From positions 88,683 to 152,682 of the forward strand of contig NZ_CAKJTJ010000004.1 of assembly GCF_917563925.1 (NCBI RefSeq): DNA of 64,000 bases, given 5' to 3'. The notes beneath the pieces were generated by a model. That model did not search any database. It saw only the letters and a list, made by a program, of their open reading frames with translations, and was not told the origin of the DNA. The DNA comes from Sutcliffiella rhizosphaerae (GTDB taxonomy: Bacteria; Bacillota; Bacilli; Bacillales; Bacillaceae_I). Below, piece after piece: positions 1 to 9,663 of the stretch; position 1 is the first letter of the stretch, and every line of letters begins with the position of its first letter. The position numbers were made by a program, and so were the translations under genes.

Positions 1-2
1 TT

Positions 3-107
3 AAACACGTCGCCAATCGTCTCATCACTGTCTATGAAAACACACTGCAATTGAAAGAAGAAACAGAGATTCCCTGCGACACAAGTGAGTCATACCAACT
101 AGACTGA
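3..107 (+). CDS. C-terminal end of a family 4 glycosyltransferase (partial)
   Basis: An open frame enters from the left edge and stops with TGA at 105-107, giving 34 residues. The stretch HVANRLITVYENTL matches the usual C-terminal helix of GT4 glycosyltransferases. The complete glycosyltransferase nearby on the minus strand ends in the comparable NVENNLMRVYNEA. It is probably another spore coat glycosyltransferase, because coat genes follow. The gene start lies outside the window, so the family call rests on this short tail only. Confidence 0.5.
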   Translation, partial: KHVANRLITVYENTLQLKEETEIPCDTSESYQLD

Positions 108-193
108 GCCCTATAGGAAAAAGAGAAACGTATCAGGTTTGCAGCTCAATAATCAAAGGCTCTAAAGTTAGCCATTGTGATTTTCAGATGAAC

Positions 194-235
194 AAAAAAG
201 TGCCTGCCTCCGTCAAGGAATCCTGGCACTTTTTT
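194..235. terminator. bidirectional intrinsic terminator
   Basis: AAAAAAGTGCC at 194-204 is the exact inverse of GGCACTTTTTT at 225-235, with a 20-nt loop. The stem ends in an A/T run on both strands, so it can serve both the partial glycosyltransferase (+) and the converging acidic-protein operon (-). Confidence 0.8.
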
Positions 236-247
236 CGTGACAATCTA

Positions 248-526
248 TTATTCTTCGTCCTCTTCGTCTTCGTCTTCTTCGTCTTCATAGCCTTCATCCA
301 AAGCCACAGCTAGCTCTTCCGAGGCATCATCATCTTCAGCATCTTCTTCATAATCTTTTTCAGATCCATCATAATACTCTGCTGCTATTTTAACCTCAGA
401 TACATCTCCATCTCTAATTGCTCTCAAAAGGGCTTCTAACGCATCTTTTGCACTAAGATCTGGAGATAGTTGAAATCCATTTTCAAAATCCAGCTTAAGT
501 TTTGCTTTTCTTAACTCATTTGACAT
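248..526 (-). CDS. small acidic protein, last gene of the coat operon
   Basis: This 92-residue protein has a lysine-containing N-terminal half (about 1-50) and a C-terminal tail made almost entirely of Asp and Glu. A good ribosome binding site (AGGAGTG) precedes the ATG. It is the last gene of the minus-strand series glycosyltransferase, CotS-like, 156-aa acidic protein, this gene, and it is followed directly by a terminator. No enzyme motif is visible. By position it may be a spore coat or spore surface component, which is inference only. Confidence 0.7.
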   Translation of the reverse strand: MSNELRKAKLKLDFENGFQLSPDLSAKDALEALLRAIRDGDVSEVKIAAEYYDGSEKDYEEDAEDDDASEELAVALDEGYEDEEDEDEEDEE

Positions 527-685
527 TTCCTATCACTCCTACCCAATATAATAAAATTTGATATATTACAAATTTATGCATACACTTAGTACTTTCATGA
601 ATATTTTTTCAGAATAAAATAGAAACTAATAACCATCGTCTTGTCAAGGTTAAACGACTCGCACACGCTTTTCAGATTTCATGGA

Positions 686-1156
686 TTATTTAGGACTAGA
701 TTTAATATTAATTGAAATCCAAGGCAACTTTAAATTGCTATCTTCCACAACGATAGTTACTTTTATTTTTGGAACTTCGATTTCTTCCTCTATTACTTCT
801 TCTTCCTCAAGTTCTTCCTCAATATCCTCTTCAAGGTTCTCCTCATTTTCATGTTCATAATCTATTTCCTCGACTTCTTCCTCCACTTTAATTTCTATAA
901 TATCCTCATCATCCAGAACTTCTTCATCTTTTGAACGGTGCTTATTAGTGGATAACTTACCACTCAGAGATAATTCCACTAAGGCATTGCTTGACAATGC
1001 TTCTAGCTGGGAATGAACAGTTGTTTCATTTAAAACGAGCTGATCAGGGTTTTTAAGCATCTTCTCGTATTCAGCCATATTCCATCCCATTGGACCTGGA
1101 GGTGAGAAAACGAATTTCTCAAGCTCCAGCTTTGGAATTTTTGAGTTTTCCGTCAT
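686..1156 (-). CDS. acidic protein in the cotS operon
   Basis: This 156-residue protein has an ordinary N-terminal region (about 1-75) followed by a Glu/Asp-rich stretch (about 76-130) and a beta-like C-terminus. Its ATG immediately follows the TAA of the CotS-family gene (TAAATG), so translation is probably coupled. From memory the B. subtilis cotS operon also carries an acidic coat protein (ytxO/cotQ region); the position is analogous but homology was not shown. No catalytic motif is seen. Confidence 0.75.
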   Translation of the reverse strand: MTENSKIPKLELEKFVFSPPGPMGWNMAEYEKMLKNPDQLVLNETTVHSQLEALSSNALVELSLSGKLSTNKHRSKDEEVLDDEDIIEIKVEEEVEEIDYEHENEENLEEDIEEELEEEEVIEEEIEVPKIKVTIVVEDSNLKLPWISINIKSSPK

Positions 1157-2218
1157 TTAATTTCCCTCCCTATTGGTAGAAATGACTTCTTTATAGATGG
1201 AAGGGTACTGTTTTAGAAATTCTCCCTTTGATTCTTCTAATGCGATTATATTTTGCAGTGCCCAAATGTATTTTTCATCCGACCAAGATCTTTTTTGAGC
1301 TAAGAAATACTTATGGGCAATTGCACAAAAGAGATGAGGGAATTGAATATCTATGGATAGAATTTCGTAGTATTCTTCTGATAAAGGGTTAGTAGTTTGG
1401 TAGGCACGTAACAAATCAAATACTAGATTATCATCCCAAACGGAGAATTTTTTCATCATTTTATTTAAGATTATGCGGATATCCCGAGTAGGTAAATCGT
1501 ATGTTACTGAATGCAGTTCCTTCATAAACAGCTCTTCTTCCATTTCTGTAAATCTCGCTAAAGTGAAATCCTGCTGACAAAAGCCTTTTAAATTACTAAC
1601 TTCTCTGGATATATTAGTATAACTAGGGTTTTCAAGAGCTATTAATGCCAATTGAGCCCGAGTAATCATCTCATCTACATGCGCTAAAAATAATTGTGAA
1701 AATGCATCTTCAGGATACGATTGAGCAATTGTCTTGTTTCCTTCAAGTTCTTGAAGCTTCCACCGATATAATTTATGCCACTTCCCTAGTCTGCCGCGGG
1801 TTTTGCTCTCTTCTGAAGGAACGTATCCTTTGGAAGCCTGATAGAAGCTACCGGCAAATTTCATCGCCTTTAGCATTTGCTCTTTGTTATAATAAATGAC
1901 CTCATTGCCTTCCACTTTATCAAAAAGAACATAACTAACAGGACCCGCACCGATACAAATCCCACCATTTTTTGTTTCATGAATAGGCGTTATCGCAAGC
2001 CCCTGATTGTATAAATGCTGATGAGCACCTGCTAAAAATAGCATCCTCTCAGGTTTCATGTTTGCTTGCTTTAAAATTTTTTTCCCTTCTGTTGTATCCA
2101 CTTCCCAAGTAGTTCTTCCGCTTCTGCTAGATACTAACCATACATCAGAAACCTCTAATGGATAAAAATCGAGTACTAGCTGCAAATGATCCTTTTCTAC
2201 CTCATGATGTTGCTCCAA
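1157..2218 (-). CDS. cotS: CotS-family spore coat protein (degenerate kinase fold)
   Basis: This 353-residue protein is similar along its length to the second CotS-family gene at 3621-4697: the GRLGKWHKLY and AQSYPEDAFSQL regions and the YDLPTRDIR motif all line up. The family has an aminoglycoside phosphotransferase (APH/choline kinase) fold. The catalytic loop, HQDYGTGN in the neighbour, reads QQDFTLAR here, and the metal-binding DLD is replaced by ELHS, so the protein is probably catalytically dead. It lies 16 bp downstream of the glycosyltransferase in one operon, as with cotSA-cotS of B. subtilis. Role: outer spore coat assembly (family knowledge). Confidence 0.85.
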   Translation of the reverse strand: MEQHHEVEKDHLQLVLDFYPLEVSDVWLVSSRSGRTTWEVDTTEGKKILKQANMKPERMLFLAGAHQHLYNQGLAITPIHETKNGGICIGAGPVSYVLFDKVEGNEVIYYNKEQMLKAMKFAGSFYQASKGYVPSEESKTRGRLGKWHKLYRWKLQELEGNKTIAQSYPEDAFSQLFLAHVDEMITRAQLALIALENPSYTNISREVSNLKGFCQQDFTLARFTEMEEELFMKELHSVTYDLPTRDIRIILNKMMKKFSVWDDNLVFDLLRAYQTTNPLSEEYYEILSIDIQFPHLFCAIAHKYFLAQKRSWSDEKYIWALQNIIALEESKGEFLKQYPSIYKEVISTNREGN

Positions 2219-2234
2219 AATTCATCACCTCTCT

Positions 2235-3374
2235 TTAATTACTATTCGCTTCGTTATACACTCTCATCAGATTATTTTCTACATTATTCCAGCTGAATTC
2301 CTTTTCAACTTTTTCGCGTCCATTTCTACCAAGCCTTTCTCTTTTATTAGAATCAGATAAAAGGGAATTTATGAGCGATGCATAACTTTCTGGATCCTCA
2401 AATTGCTCCACAACAAATCCGTTTTTCCCTTCATTAATGACTTCCGGATTTCCTCCACGCTTACTCGTAATGATAGGCAAGCCCGCCGCCATGGCTTCAT
2501 AATGGACCCTTGCTAATGGTTCCTGCCATTGGGAGGAACAAACAAAAACTTCCGACATCGCAAATAATTTCGGGATGTCAACAGGTTTTACAAATTTAAT
2601 AAACATGACATTCTCCTGGTACATAGCGCCTAGAGTATATAAATGTTTCACATAATTGTTGACCTGATCATCACCAAACCACTTGGACCCGATAAAAACC
2701 ATCGTGACATTCGGATGTTCTTTCTTGATAGACGGAAGCGCTTGCAGCAGTATATGTGGCCCCTTAACCTTACTAAGCCTTCCGACAAATAGAATAACCT
2801 TTCTATTGGATAGGCCAAGTTCACTTCTGATGTTTTCTCTAGTATTGCTTCCCCTAGAAGTCCATGGTGGTTGGAAAGCATCTAAATCAACTCCAGAATA
2901 CACAGTGTTTACCTTTGATTTTGCGAAAGGAAAGCGGTTTGTAATAGTACTTCCGATATAATCACTCACCGTCACTACCTTTGATACAAGATTTAAGCAT
3001 TTCTTCCCTTCTTCATCACTTAATTTCTCAAACGTAAACATTTCATTATGGACACTTAGTACTATTTTGGATTCTGGTGTTGCCTCTTTCACTGCCTTCA
3101 CCCATAATGGCCGATTACACAAATGGATAACATCATACTTTTCCTGCTGTAGTTGGGAAATGACGGATGATAAGTAGTTTTTTTCATCAAAGCGAATGTA
3201 ACGTACATTTCCTCTCTTTTCCTGATTCTCAAGCTCCTCATGCTGAATGGAAAAAACAGTGACATCATGTTTCGTTCCAATTATGGCAGCAACGGAAGAT
3301 ATATATATTTGAATGGCACCACCACGAATTGCCGGAACAGGAAGTTTTTCAGTAGCTATATAGGCTATTTTCAT
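2235..3374 (-). CDS. cotSA: CotSA-type family 4 glycosyltransferase
   Basis: A GT4 (GT-B fold) glycosyltransferase of 379 residues. An N-terminal acceptor domain starts MKIAYIATEKLPVP, then RGGAIQIYI. The C-terminal nucleotide-sugar domain carries ILFVGRLSKVKGPHILL and the E-x7-E type motif in PLARVHYEAMAAGLPII. The ATG at 3374 is preferred over the TTG at 3380, because AAGGAGA then sits 6 nt upstream whereas the TTG would touch it. It is the first gene of the minus-strand coat operon and is preceded by a sigma-K-like promoter. Its substrate is unknown. Confidence 0.88.
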   Translation of the reverse strand: MKIAYIATEKLPVPAIRGGAIQIYISSVAAIIGTKHDVTVFSIQHEELENQEKRGNVRYIRFDEKNYLSSVISQLQQEKYDVIHLCNRPLWVKAVKEATPESKIVLSVHNEMFTFEKLSDEEGKKCLNLVSKVVTVSDYIGSTITNRFPFAKSKVNTVYSGVDLDAFQPPWTSRGSNTRENIRSELGLSNRKVILFVGRLSKVKGPHILLQALPSIKKEHPNVTMVFIGSKWFGDDQVNNYVKHLYTLGAMYQENVMFIKFVKPVDIPKLFAMSEVFVCSSQWQEPLARVHYEAMAAGLPIITSKRGGNPEVINEGKNGFVVEQFEDPESYASLINSLLSDSNKRERLGRNGREKVEKEFSWNNVENNLMRVYNEANSN

Positions 3375-3412
3375 TTGCAATCTCCTTTTTCCTAAAAACG
3401 GTAGTTTATATG

Positions 3413-3440
3413 TATGTTATGGATGAGCAAGTTCAAAAGT
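3413..3440 (-). promoter_or_regulatory. sigma-K-like promoter for the cotSA operon
   Basis: Read on the minus strand, CATAACATA (3413-3421) fits the sigma-K -10 pattern CATANNNTA, and an AC dinucleotide lies 17 nt upstream (3439-3440), as expected for the short sigma-K -35. The ATG is about 40 nt downstream. This is motif matching only, but it fits mother-cell expression of coat genes. Confidence 0.5.
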
Positions 3441-3522
3441 ACCATCCGCACCCCATTTGTTCTGGAAAAAGGGCGATTACCTTAATTTCATGGCATACGC
3501 CGAAAAAGCACTACTTGCGATA

Positions 3523-3550
3523 ACATTTCTATGGAAAAGTCCATACCTTA
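3523..3550 (+). promoter_or_regulatory. sigma-K-like promoter for the second CotS-family gene
   Basis: CATACCTTA at 3542-3550 fits CATANNNTA and an AC at 3523-3524 lies 17 nt upstream. It points toward the gene at 3621. It mirrors the minus-strand sigma-K-like promoter in the same intergenic region, giving a divergent pair. Confidence 0.5.
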
Positions 3551-3551
3551 A

Positions 3552-4697
<1,146 letters not shown>

Positions 4698-5053
4698 AGT
4701 GCTGGATGTTATAAAAGTACCTGTGAATGGCTGAATCTCTATGGATAGAAAAGATGATATTTCTGATTGCTGAACTTCATTGAAATAAATGCTGACTTTT
4801 TTCACACACGCAGTTTGGGTCTTCATCCCCTTTATGAAGGCCTTTTTTTCCTTCTATACAAGCAATTTTGGTCTCCATCTATATCATGATCGTATCGTAT
4901 CCAACGCTGGCAATGTATCTGGGTGAATCGAAATTTTGCTCTACTTAGAAAATTACCAATGAGGATAATGCGCCTATTTTCCATCTGGATAGGCTCATGT
5001 TCCAATAAAGAGCAATATGATATCGAGATTCTAAAAGAAAAAGGTGATATGCG
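4698..5053. other. intergenic region with a terminator
   Basis: No open frame of note. A candidate terminator lies at 4821-4849: CTTCAT, a 7-nt loop, ATGAAG, then a T run. It is about 120 nt after the CotS-family stop. AAAGGTGATATGCG upstream of 5054 supplies the next ribosome binding site. No convincing promoter for the Gly/His-rich gene was identified. Confidence 0.5.
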
Positions 5054-5482
5054 ATGACAAATTCGATTCCACCATTAAATGAACAAAGACAATTATTTGG
5101 AAACCCGTATGACATGCAGAATGTACAATCATATGGACACGGATACCCAGTTCACTATCCATCTTATGGGTTTGGACACCATTTTCCATTTCATCACGGA
5201 CACCATGGGCATCACCATCATTACCCATGGCATCACGGGCACCACGGTGGGTACGGAGGTTATGACGGACCATACCATGGCGGCGGTGGGCAGTTCCCTG
5301 GTGGACCGGGTTACGGAGGACAATTTCCTGGAGGTTCGGGCTATGGAGGACAATTCCACGGTGGTATGGGGCATGGTGACTTTGGAGGACAATTCCCTGG
5401 CGGGCCGGGTTACGGAGGGCATTTTCCTGGTGGACCAGGTTACGGAGGAGAATTCCACGGCGGTTCTGGACACTGGCAATGA
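5054..5482 (+). CDS. Gly/His/Tyr-rich repeat protein, probable spore surface protein
   Basis: A 142-residue low-complexity protein. Residues 1-30 are ordinary. Residues 30-65 are His-rich (HHGHHGHHHHYPWHHGHH). From about residue 75 to the end there are units of the type GGQFPGGPGY / GGEFHGGSG, repeated about eight times. AAAGGTG 8 nt before the ATG is the ribosome binding site. It sits beside coat genes, and Gly/Tyr/His-rich repeats are typical of cross-linked coat proteins. Frames +2 and - are also open because of the repeat, but they lack this composition logic. A metal-binding role of the His region is inference. Confidence 0.75.
   Translation: MTNSIPPLNEQRQLFGNPYDMQNVQSYGHGYPVHYPSYGFGHHFPFHHGHHGHHHHYPWHHGHHGGYGGYDGPYHGGGGQFPGGPGYGGQFPGGSGYGGQFHGGMGHGDFGGQFPGGPGYGGHFPGGPGYGGEFHGGSGHWQ
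5286..5462 (+). repeat. in-gene tandem repeat of about 30 bp
   Basis: Units beginning GGACAATTCCCTGG(C/T)GG(G/A) recur through the 3' half of the Gly/His-rich gene. They encode GGxFPGGxGYGG decapeptide-like units. Third-position differences show the copies are not recent identical duplicates. Confidence 0.7.
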
Positions 5483-5513
5483 TAATCTCGATTTGATGTT
5501 AAAAATACTTGTT

Positions 5514-5538
5514 GGGGGATAATCTATCTCCCTTTTTC
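5514..5538 (+). terminator. intrinsic terminator of the repeat protein gene
   Basis: GGGGGAT (5514-5520), loop AATCT, ATCTCCC (5526-5532) with one G-U pair, then a T run. Confidence 0.8.
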
Positions 5539-5556
5539 TATTTATCAATGTTTAAA

Positions 5557-5593
5557 CAAAAAAAAGAGATTCCAGTAATGACACTGGAACCTC
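5557..5593 (-). terminator. intrinsic terminator of the transporter operon
   Basis: On the minus strand GAGGTTCCAGT (5593-5583) pairs with ACTGGAATCTC (5576-5566), with one mismatch, and is followed by a run of eight or more T. It closes the operon ending at 5645. Confidence 0.85.
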
Positions 5594-5644
5594 ATTGATG
5601 ATTTTACATCCGGAAAGTCAGCAGACAATTCGTCCCGACGTTTC

Positions 5645-7444
5645 CTAAAACAAAGCCTTTAATAATTCCCAGAAGCCTTTCTTTTTTTCTGGTTCTGCTT
5701 GTTTAGTTTGTTTTTCTGGCTTTTTGATGCTTTCGGTTTTGATTACGAACTGGACGGATGAAACATTTTCATTTTTTGGTGAAACGAACGATACAGGTTT
5801 GAAATCAGATTTGTCGTATTCCTGTATCATTTTATTGATTTCTGCTTGCATTTGTTTCGGTAAATCTTTCGTTTCCTCATACAATTCTTCTGTACCATCT
5901 TGAAGTTCCCCGACTCCATTATTTAACTCACTTGTTCCATCTGTTAGTTGAGCAATACCTGAATGTAACTGTGCGTAGGATGAGGATAATTCGCTCACGC
6001 CACCTGTATAGCTTACTAATCCAGAATGGAAAGCATGGTAGTTGGAAGACAAGGCTTCGATGCCTTTTTGTAATTCACTCAGTCCGCTGAGATCTGTTTC
6101 TTTTAGGGAAGCAGAAATGTCATTAGCAATCGATGTTAATGCTCCACTCATCTCGCGAACAGCACCATCCACCTGTTGTAAAGATGGTTCTACAGCTGCA
6201 AAGGCCTGCTCTACATTTGCATAGGTCCCTTTTACTTTTTGGGCAGCTGCATAAGAAGCAACCAGTTTGTCTAATGATTCAGAGTCTGCTCCACTTTGAT
6301 ACAGTGCGGCAATTTCCTTTTCCGAAAGCTGATTAGCTGGAATCTCTTTGATTGCTCCGTCTAATGCCCCATATGCAAGGGAGTAGTTCTTTTGCAAACT
6401 ACTAAGACCATTTGCCGCTTCTGTCAACCCTTCTGCTAATTGAAGAAGGCCACTTGGTAACTTACTCAAACTAGATAAATCAATATCAGCAGTATCTCCT
6501 GAGAGTCCTGCATTAATTTTTTTCAGAGCATCTTGTATAGAGCTTGAGGCATTGACGATCTCAGGTGAAGATCCGCTCAGTTTATTGATTCCATTATTAT
6601 ATTGTGCAGAACCGTCCCTAAGACTTGATGCACCATTATTTAGTTGAGCAACTCCATCTTGTAGATCCGTGACGCCTTCGTTTAATTGTCTGATTGCATC
6701 AGATAATTGTCCCATATCTTCTGTCATATTTTCTGTTCCACTAGTATCTATTGGTAAGGTCGATGGAACAGCCGCTATTTCCACACCTTGAAATTCAAAA
6801 TCCTTCACTTCCGCTTTAACAGAAAGCTTCTCCTCATGTCCAGGCATGACTGTAAATGTGATTTGCTTGTTTTTCCCTGCATTTGCAAGCATCCCACCAT
6901 CAGCTTCTAAGTTTTCATAAGTGCTTGGCAACATAAGTGAAACCTGTAATAAATAGTTTTCAAAAAATACCGAATCAGCATTTTTATTTTCAGAAGTCTC
7001 AATATTTATTTCTAGCTGACCAGACTCTCCTGCCATGTTTGCCGGTTCGACCTTATGCCCATCTAGTAAAAAAGTTACCTTCACATCCCAAGGCAAGACG
7101 GTTCCTTCTACCATATTACCTTGATAATAGAACTTACCTTCGTGTGCATCAAAGCGGACATTTTCGTCCTCTTGTTGCAGCTCTGCTATGTCTGTTAGAT
7201 TTTTCACACTGCTGTAGGTTCCATAGTCTAGAATCTCACCAGCTTGTGCTATCTCTAGGGTATTTACAACATAAATTGATCCTAAGTCACCATTAGCTTT
7301 TAATGTTGCGTAAATAACTTCATCTTTTGTAGTGACATGGCCATTTGTTTCTGCTTTTACCCCTTCAGCAATACTAAGGAAGGAAGGGAAGAAGATCATT
7401 CCTGCAAGCGCTACATATAGTATTTTTCTTTTACTCATCATCAC
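5645..7444 (-). CDS. secreted coiled-coil partner of the MMPL transporter (YhgE/Pip-like)
   Basis: A 599-residue protein with an N-terminal signal peptide (about 1-30, KILYVALAGMIFFPSFLSIAEG). A beta-rich domain (about 40-235) follows, then long stretches of heptad-like repeats such as LNEGVTDLQDGVAQLNNGASSLRDG, recurring near the C-terminus as LTDGTSELNNGVGELQDG. This x(L/I)x(D/N)G pattern is typical of YhgE/Pip-family proteins. The C-terminus is KKKGFWELLKALF, short and partly hydrophobic. Its start overlaps the transporter stop by 4 nt, so the two are coupled and probably form one export complex. Its role is inferred from context. Confidence 0.8.
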   Translation of the reverse strand: MMMSKRKILYVALAGMIFFPSFLSIAEGVKAETNGHVTTKDEVIYATLKANGDLGSIYVVNTLEIAQAGEILDYGTYSSVKNLTDIAELQQEDENVRFDAHEGKFYYQGNMVEGTVLPWDVKVTFLLDGHKVEPANMAGESGQLEINIETSENKNADSVFFENYLLQVSLMLPSTYENLEADGGMLANAGKNKQITFTVMPGHEEKLSVKAEVKDFEFQGVEIAAVPSTLPIDTSGTENMTEDMGQLSDAIRQLNEGVTDLQDGVAQLNNGASSLRDGSAQYNNGINKLSGSSPEIVNASSSIQDALKKINAGLSGDTADIDLSSLSKLPSGLLQLAEGLTEAANGLSSLQKNYSLAYGALDGAIKEIPANQLSEKEIAALYQSGADSESLDKLVASYAAAQKVKGTYANVEQAFAAVEPSLQQVDGAVREMSGALTSIANDISASLKETDLSGLSELQKGIEALSSNYHAFHSGLVSYTGGVSELSSSYAQLHSGIAQLTDGTSELNNGVGELQDGTEELYEETKDLPKQMQAEINKMIQEYDKSDFKPVSFVSPKNENVSSVQFVIKTESIKKPEKQTKQAEPEKKKGFWELLKALF

Positions 7445-9498
7445 TTCTCCTCATAGAAATTGGCTTTATAGGTGGTTTTCTTCACAAGCTTATCGCACAC
7501 TAACAACAGTGCGGGTAACAGGATTAATACCATCACAAAGGCTAGTAAAGCTCCTCTTCCAAGTAATAATCCAATAGAGCCAACAATTGGATTGGAAGAT
7601 GTAATCCATAAAATAAATCCAACACTTGATAATATGGCAGCAGATATAGAAATAGAGAATGTCTTCTCATCTAACGTTTTAATGATGGCATTTACTGCAG
7701 ACATTTCTTTTCGTTTATGAGTATATTCCTCTATAAATAAAACCCCATAATCCAAGGTCGCGGCAAGCTGTACCGTACTTACGATTAAGTAACCAACAAA
7801 GACTAATGGTGTATCTGTAAAATAAGGAATCGATAAGTTTATCCATACTGCCGATTGAATGGCAATGAGCAATATGACTGGAATACTGAAAGAACGGAAA
7901 CTTACCAACAACACAAGGGCAATCGTTCCAACGGTCAACGCATTTACGAGTGTATTGTCTTTTGTGACAGTATCTTTGATATCATATAATGTCACACTTT
8001 CACCTAGGCTCAGAGCCTCATTACCATAATAGTTGGAGGCGGTTTCCTGTACTTTTTCTACAAGGGAAAAAGGTATGTCCCCCTCTGTCCCTTGGTTCGT
8101 ATTAATGATAATTCGACTGTAATTTTCCGAGTAAAATTGATCGGTGATCGATTCGTCCAAATACTCAGGCGGAATAACTGGGTCGACCATGTTGACATAA
8201 GAGATGACACTTGTAACATAATCAAGCCCTTCTAAATCCTCTACTAACTCCTCTTCTTTTGGCACATCTCCATTCGGAACGAGCAGAACTATCGGGGTCG
8301 TTTCACCAAAATTATCTTGAATCAACTGATAATCCTTTCCTGCTCGAGTATCTTCAGGCAGTTCTCCAAGTCCATATGTGAACGTTGTATTACTCTGTGC
8401 TAAAAACGCCGGTATAATGAGGGCAAATACAAGTAATATACTAGGAACTTTTAGCTTGATAACCTTTTTCCCAATGCCATCAAAACTAGGAATAAAGCTG
8501 CGATGTTTCGTTTTCTCCATCCATTTATAAAAATACAAAGTCAATGCAGGCAAGAATACCATGACACTGATAAAACTTAAGACAATCCCTTTTACAAGGT
8601 TTAGCCCAAGATCTGAACCAATTTCAAATTCCATAAATGTAAGGGCAATAAACCCGAAGAATGTAGTAGCTGCACTTACTGCAATTGCTGGAAATGATTT
8701 TTTCATCGCAAGCTCCATCGCTTCTTCCGGATTATTCGTCTTTTTTAAGTAATCGGAAAAGCTATGAAGCAAAAACACCGCATAATCGAGCGAAACTGCG
8801 AGCTGTAATATTGGTGCCACTGATTGGGTAACGAATGAAACCTCACCAATAAAAATGTTGGTTCCAAGGTTAATCAAGACGGAAACTCCAATTGCGGTAA
8901 GGAAAAATAGCGGCTCTATCCATGAATTAGTGGAGACAACCAGAATGAAAATGATAATAGGAACGAGTAAAAGCGCTGCATACAAGGACTCGTTCCCAGC
9001 CATTTTTTGTGAACTGGCTGTATTAATAGCCTCTCCTGCAATTGCTCCATCCTCACCAATCATTTCATAAATGGCATCCGTAATTACAACTTCATCGCCA
9101 TCTCGTACACTGATAGAGTAAAGTGCATGGTTATTTTTATAGTAGGTCTCCACCATCTCTATATCGGCCATTTCCAACGGTGTCTTCAAATCAACGACAT
9201 CATCCAGCCAAAGCACATCGGAAACACCGTCTATAGTGGACAACTCTTCTTTGAACGCAAGTGCATCCTGAATGGAAATGTCCATTATCATTACTCTTGT
9301 ATTTGGAACCGAGCCTGTAAACTCTTCTTCCATAATTTCCATCGCTCTTGTAGATTGAGCATCTTTTGGCAAATAATCAACCATATTATAATTGACTGAT
9401 ACAAAAAACTGCGCAACTGTAGCAAGAATCGCAACTAATGTAAACGCAAGTAATACAGCCTTTTTATGTTTAATGATACGTGATGCTATATTTATCAT
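7441..9498 (-). CDS. MMPL/RND-family transporter
   Basis: A 685-residue membrane protein with RND symmetry. Each half has one N-terminal TM, an extracytoplasmic domain and five further TMs. The proton-relay Asp-Tyr pairs of MMPL proteins appear in both halves (LAVSLDYAVFLLHSF and LAATLDYGVLFIEEY). It is the first gene of a two-gene operon with the secreted coiled-coil protein and is divergent from a TetR regulator, a common arrangement for lipid or drug exporters. The substrate cannot be read from the sequence. Confidence 0.88.
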   Translation of the reverse strand: MINIASRIIKHKKAVLLAFTLVAILATVAQFFVSVNYNMVDYLPKDAQSTRAMEIMEEEFTGSVPNTRVMIMDISIQDALAFKEELSTIDGVSDVLWLDDVVDLKTPLEMADIEMVETYYKNNHALYSISVRDGDEVVITDAIYEMIGEDGAIAGEAINTASSQKMAGNESLYAALLLVPIIIFILVVSTNSWIEPLFFLTAIGVSVLINLGTNIFIGEVSFVTQSVAPILQLAVSLDYAVFLLHSFSDYLKKTNNPEEAMELAMKKSFPAIAVSAATTFFGFIALTFMEFEIGSDLGLNLVKGIVLSFISVMVFLPALTLYFYKWMEKTKHRSFIPSFDGIGKKVIKLKVPSILLVFALIIPAFLAQSNTTFTYGLGELPEDTRAGKDYQLIQDNFGETTPIVLLVPNGDVPKEEELVEDLEGLDYVTSVISYVNMVDPVIPPEYLDESITDQFYSENYSRIIINTNQGTEGDIPFSLVEKVQETASNYYGNEALSLGESVTLYDIKDTVTKDNTLVNALTVGTIALVLLVSFRSFSIPVILLIAIQSAVWINLSIPYFTDTPLVFVGYLIVSTVQLAATLDYGVLFIEEYTHKRKEMSAVNAIIKTLDEKTFSISISAAILSSVGFILWITSSNPIVGSIGLLLGRGALLAFVMVLILLPALLLVCDKLVKKTTYKANFYEEK

Positions 9499-9556
9499 GT
9501 TTCATCCTCTCTCTTGTGCTTTTCGGCTTTTCACTTTATCATTATATAAGACACTG

Positions 9557-9623
9557 TGTTGGATATTCAACAAACAGTTGCGCATCCGACGTTATATAGG
9601 CAACACAAAATATATTTTTGTTG
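9557..9623. promoter_or_regulatory. two candidate TetR operators
   Basis: TGTTGGATATTCAACA (9557-9572) is an imperfect 16-bp palindrome. A second inverted repeat has arms CAACA (9601-9605) and TGTTG (9619-9623) around an A/T core. Both carry TGTTGGATA (9557-9565 and 9619-9627). They lie in the divergent gap between the MMPL operon and the TetR gene. Confidence 0.55.
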
Positions 9624-9663
9624 GATAATGGAAAATTTTTTGGGAGGAAGGACCGTTGAAAGC

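Noticed and set aside
5079-5548. Overlapping frames across the Gly/His-rich gene on both strands
   Set aside because: Open only because of the repeat; the main frame has the ribosome binding site and a sensible composition.
9556-9663. Longer start for the TetR regulator
   Set aside because: The extra 36 residues cover the operator region and do not resemble protein; the domain begins at MSEKLDRRKK.
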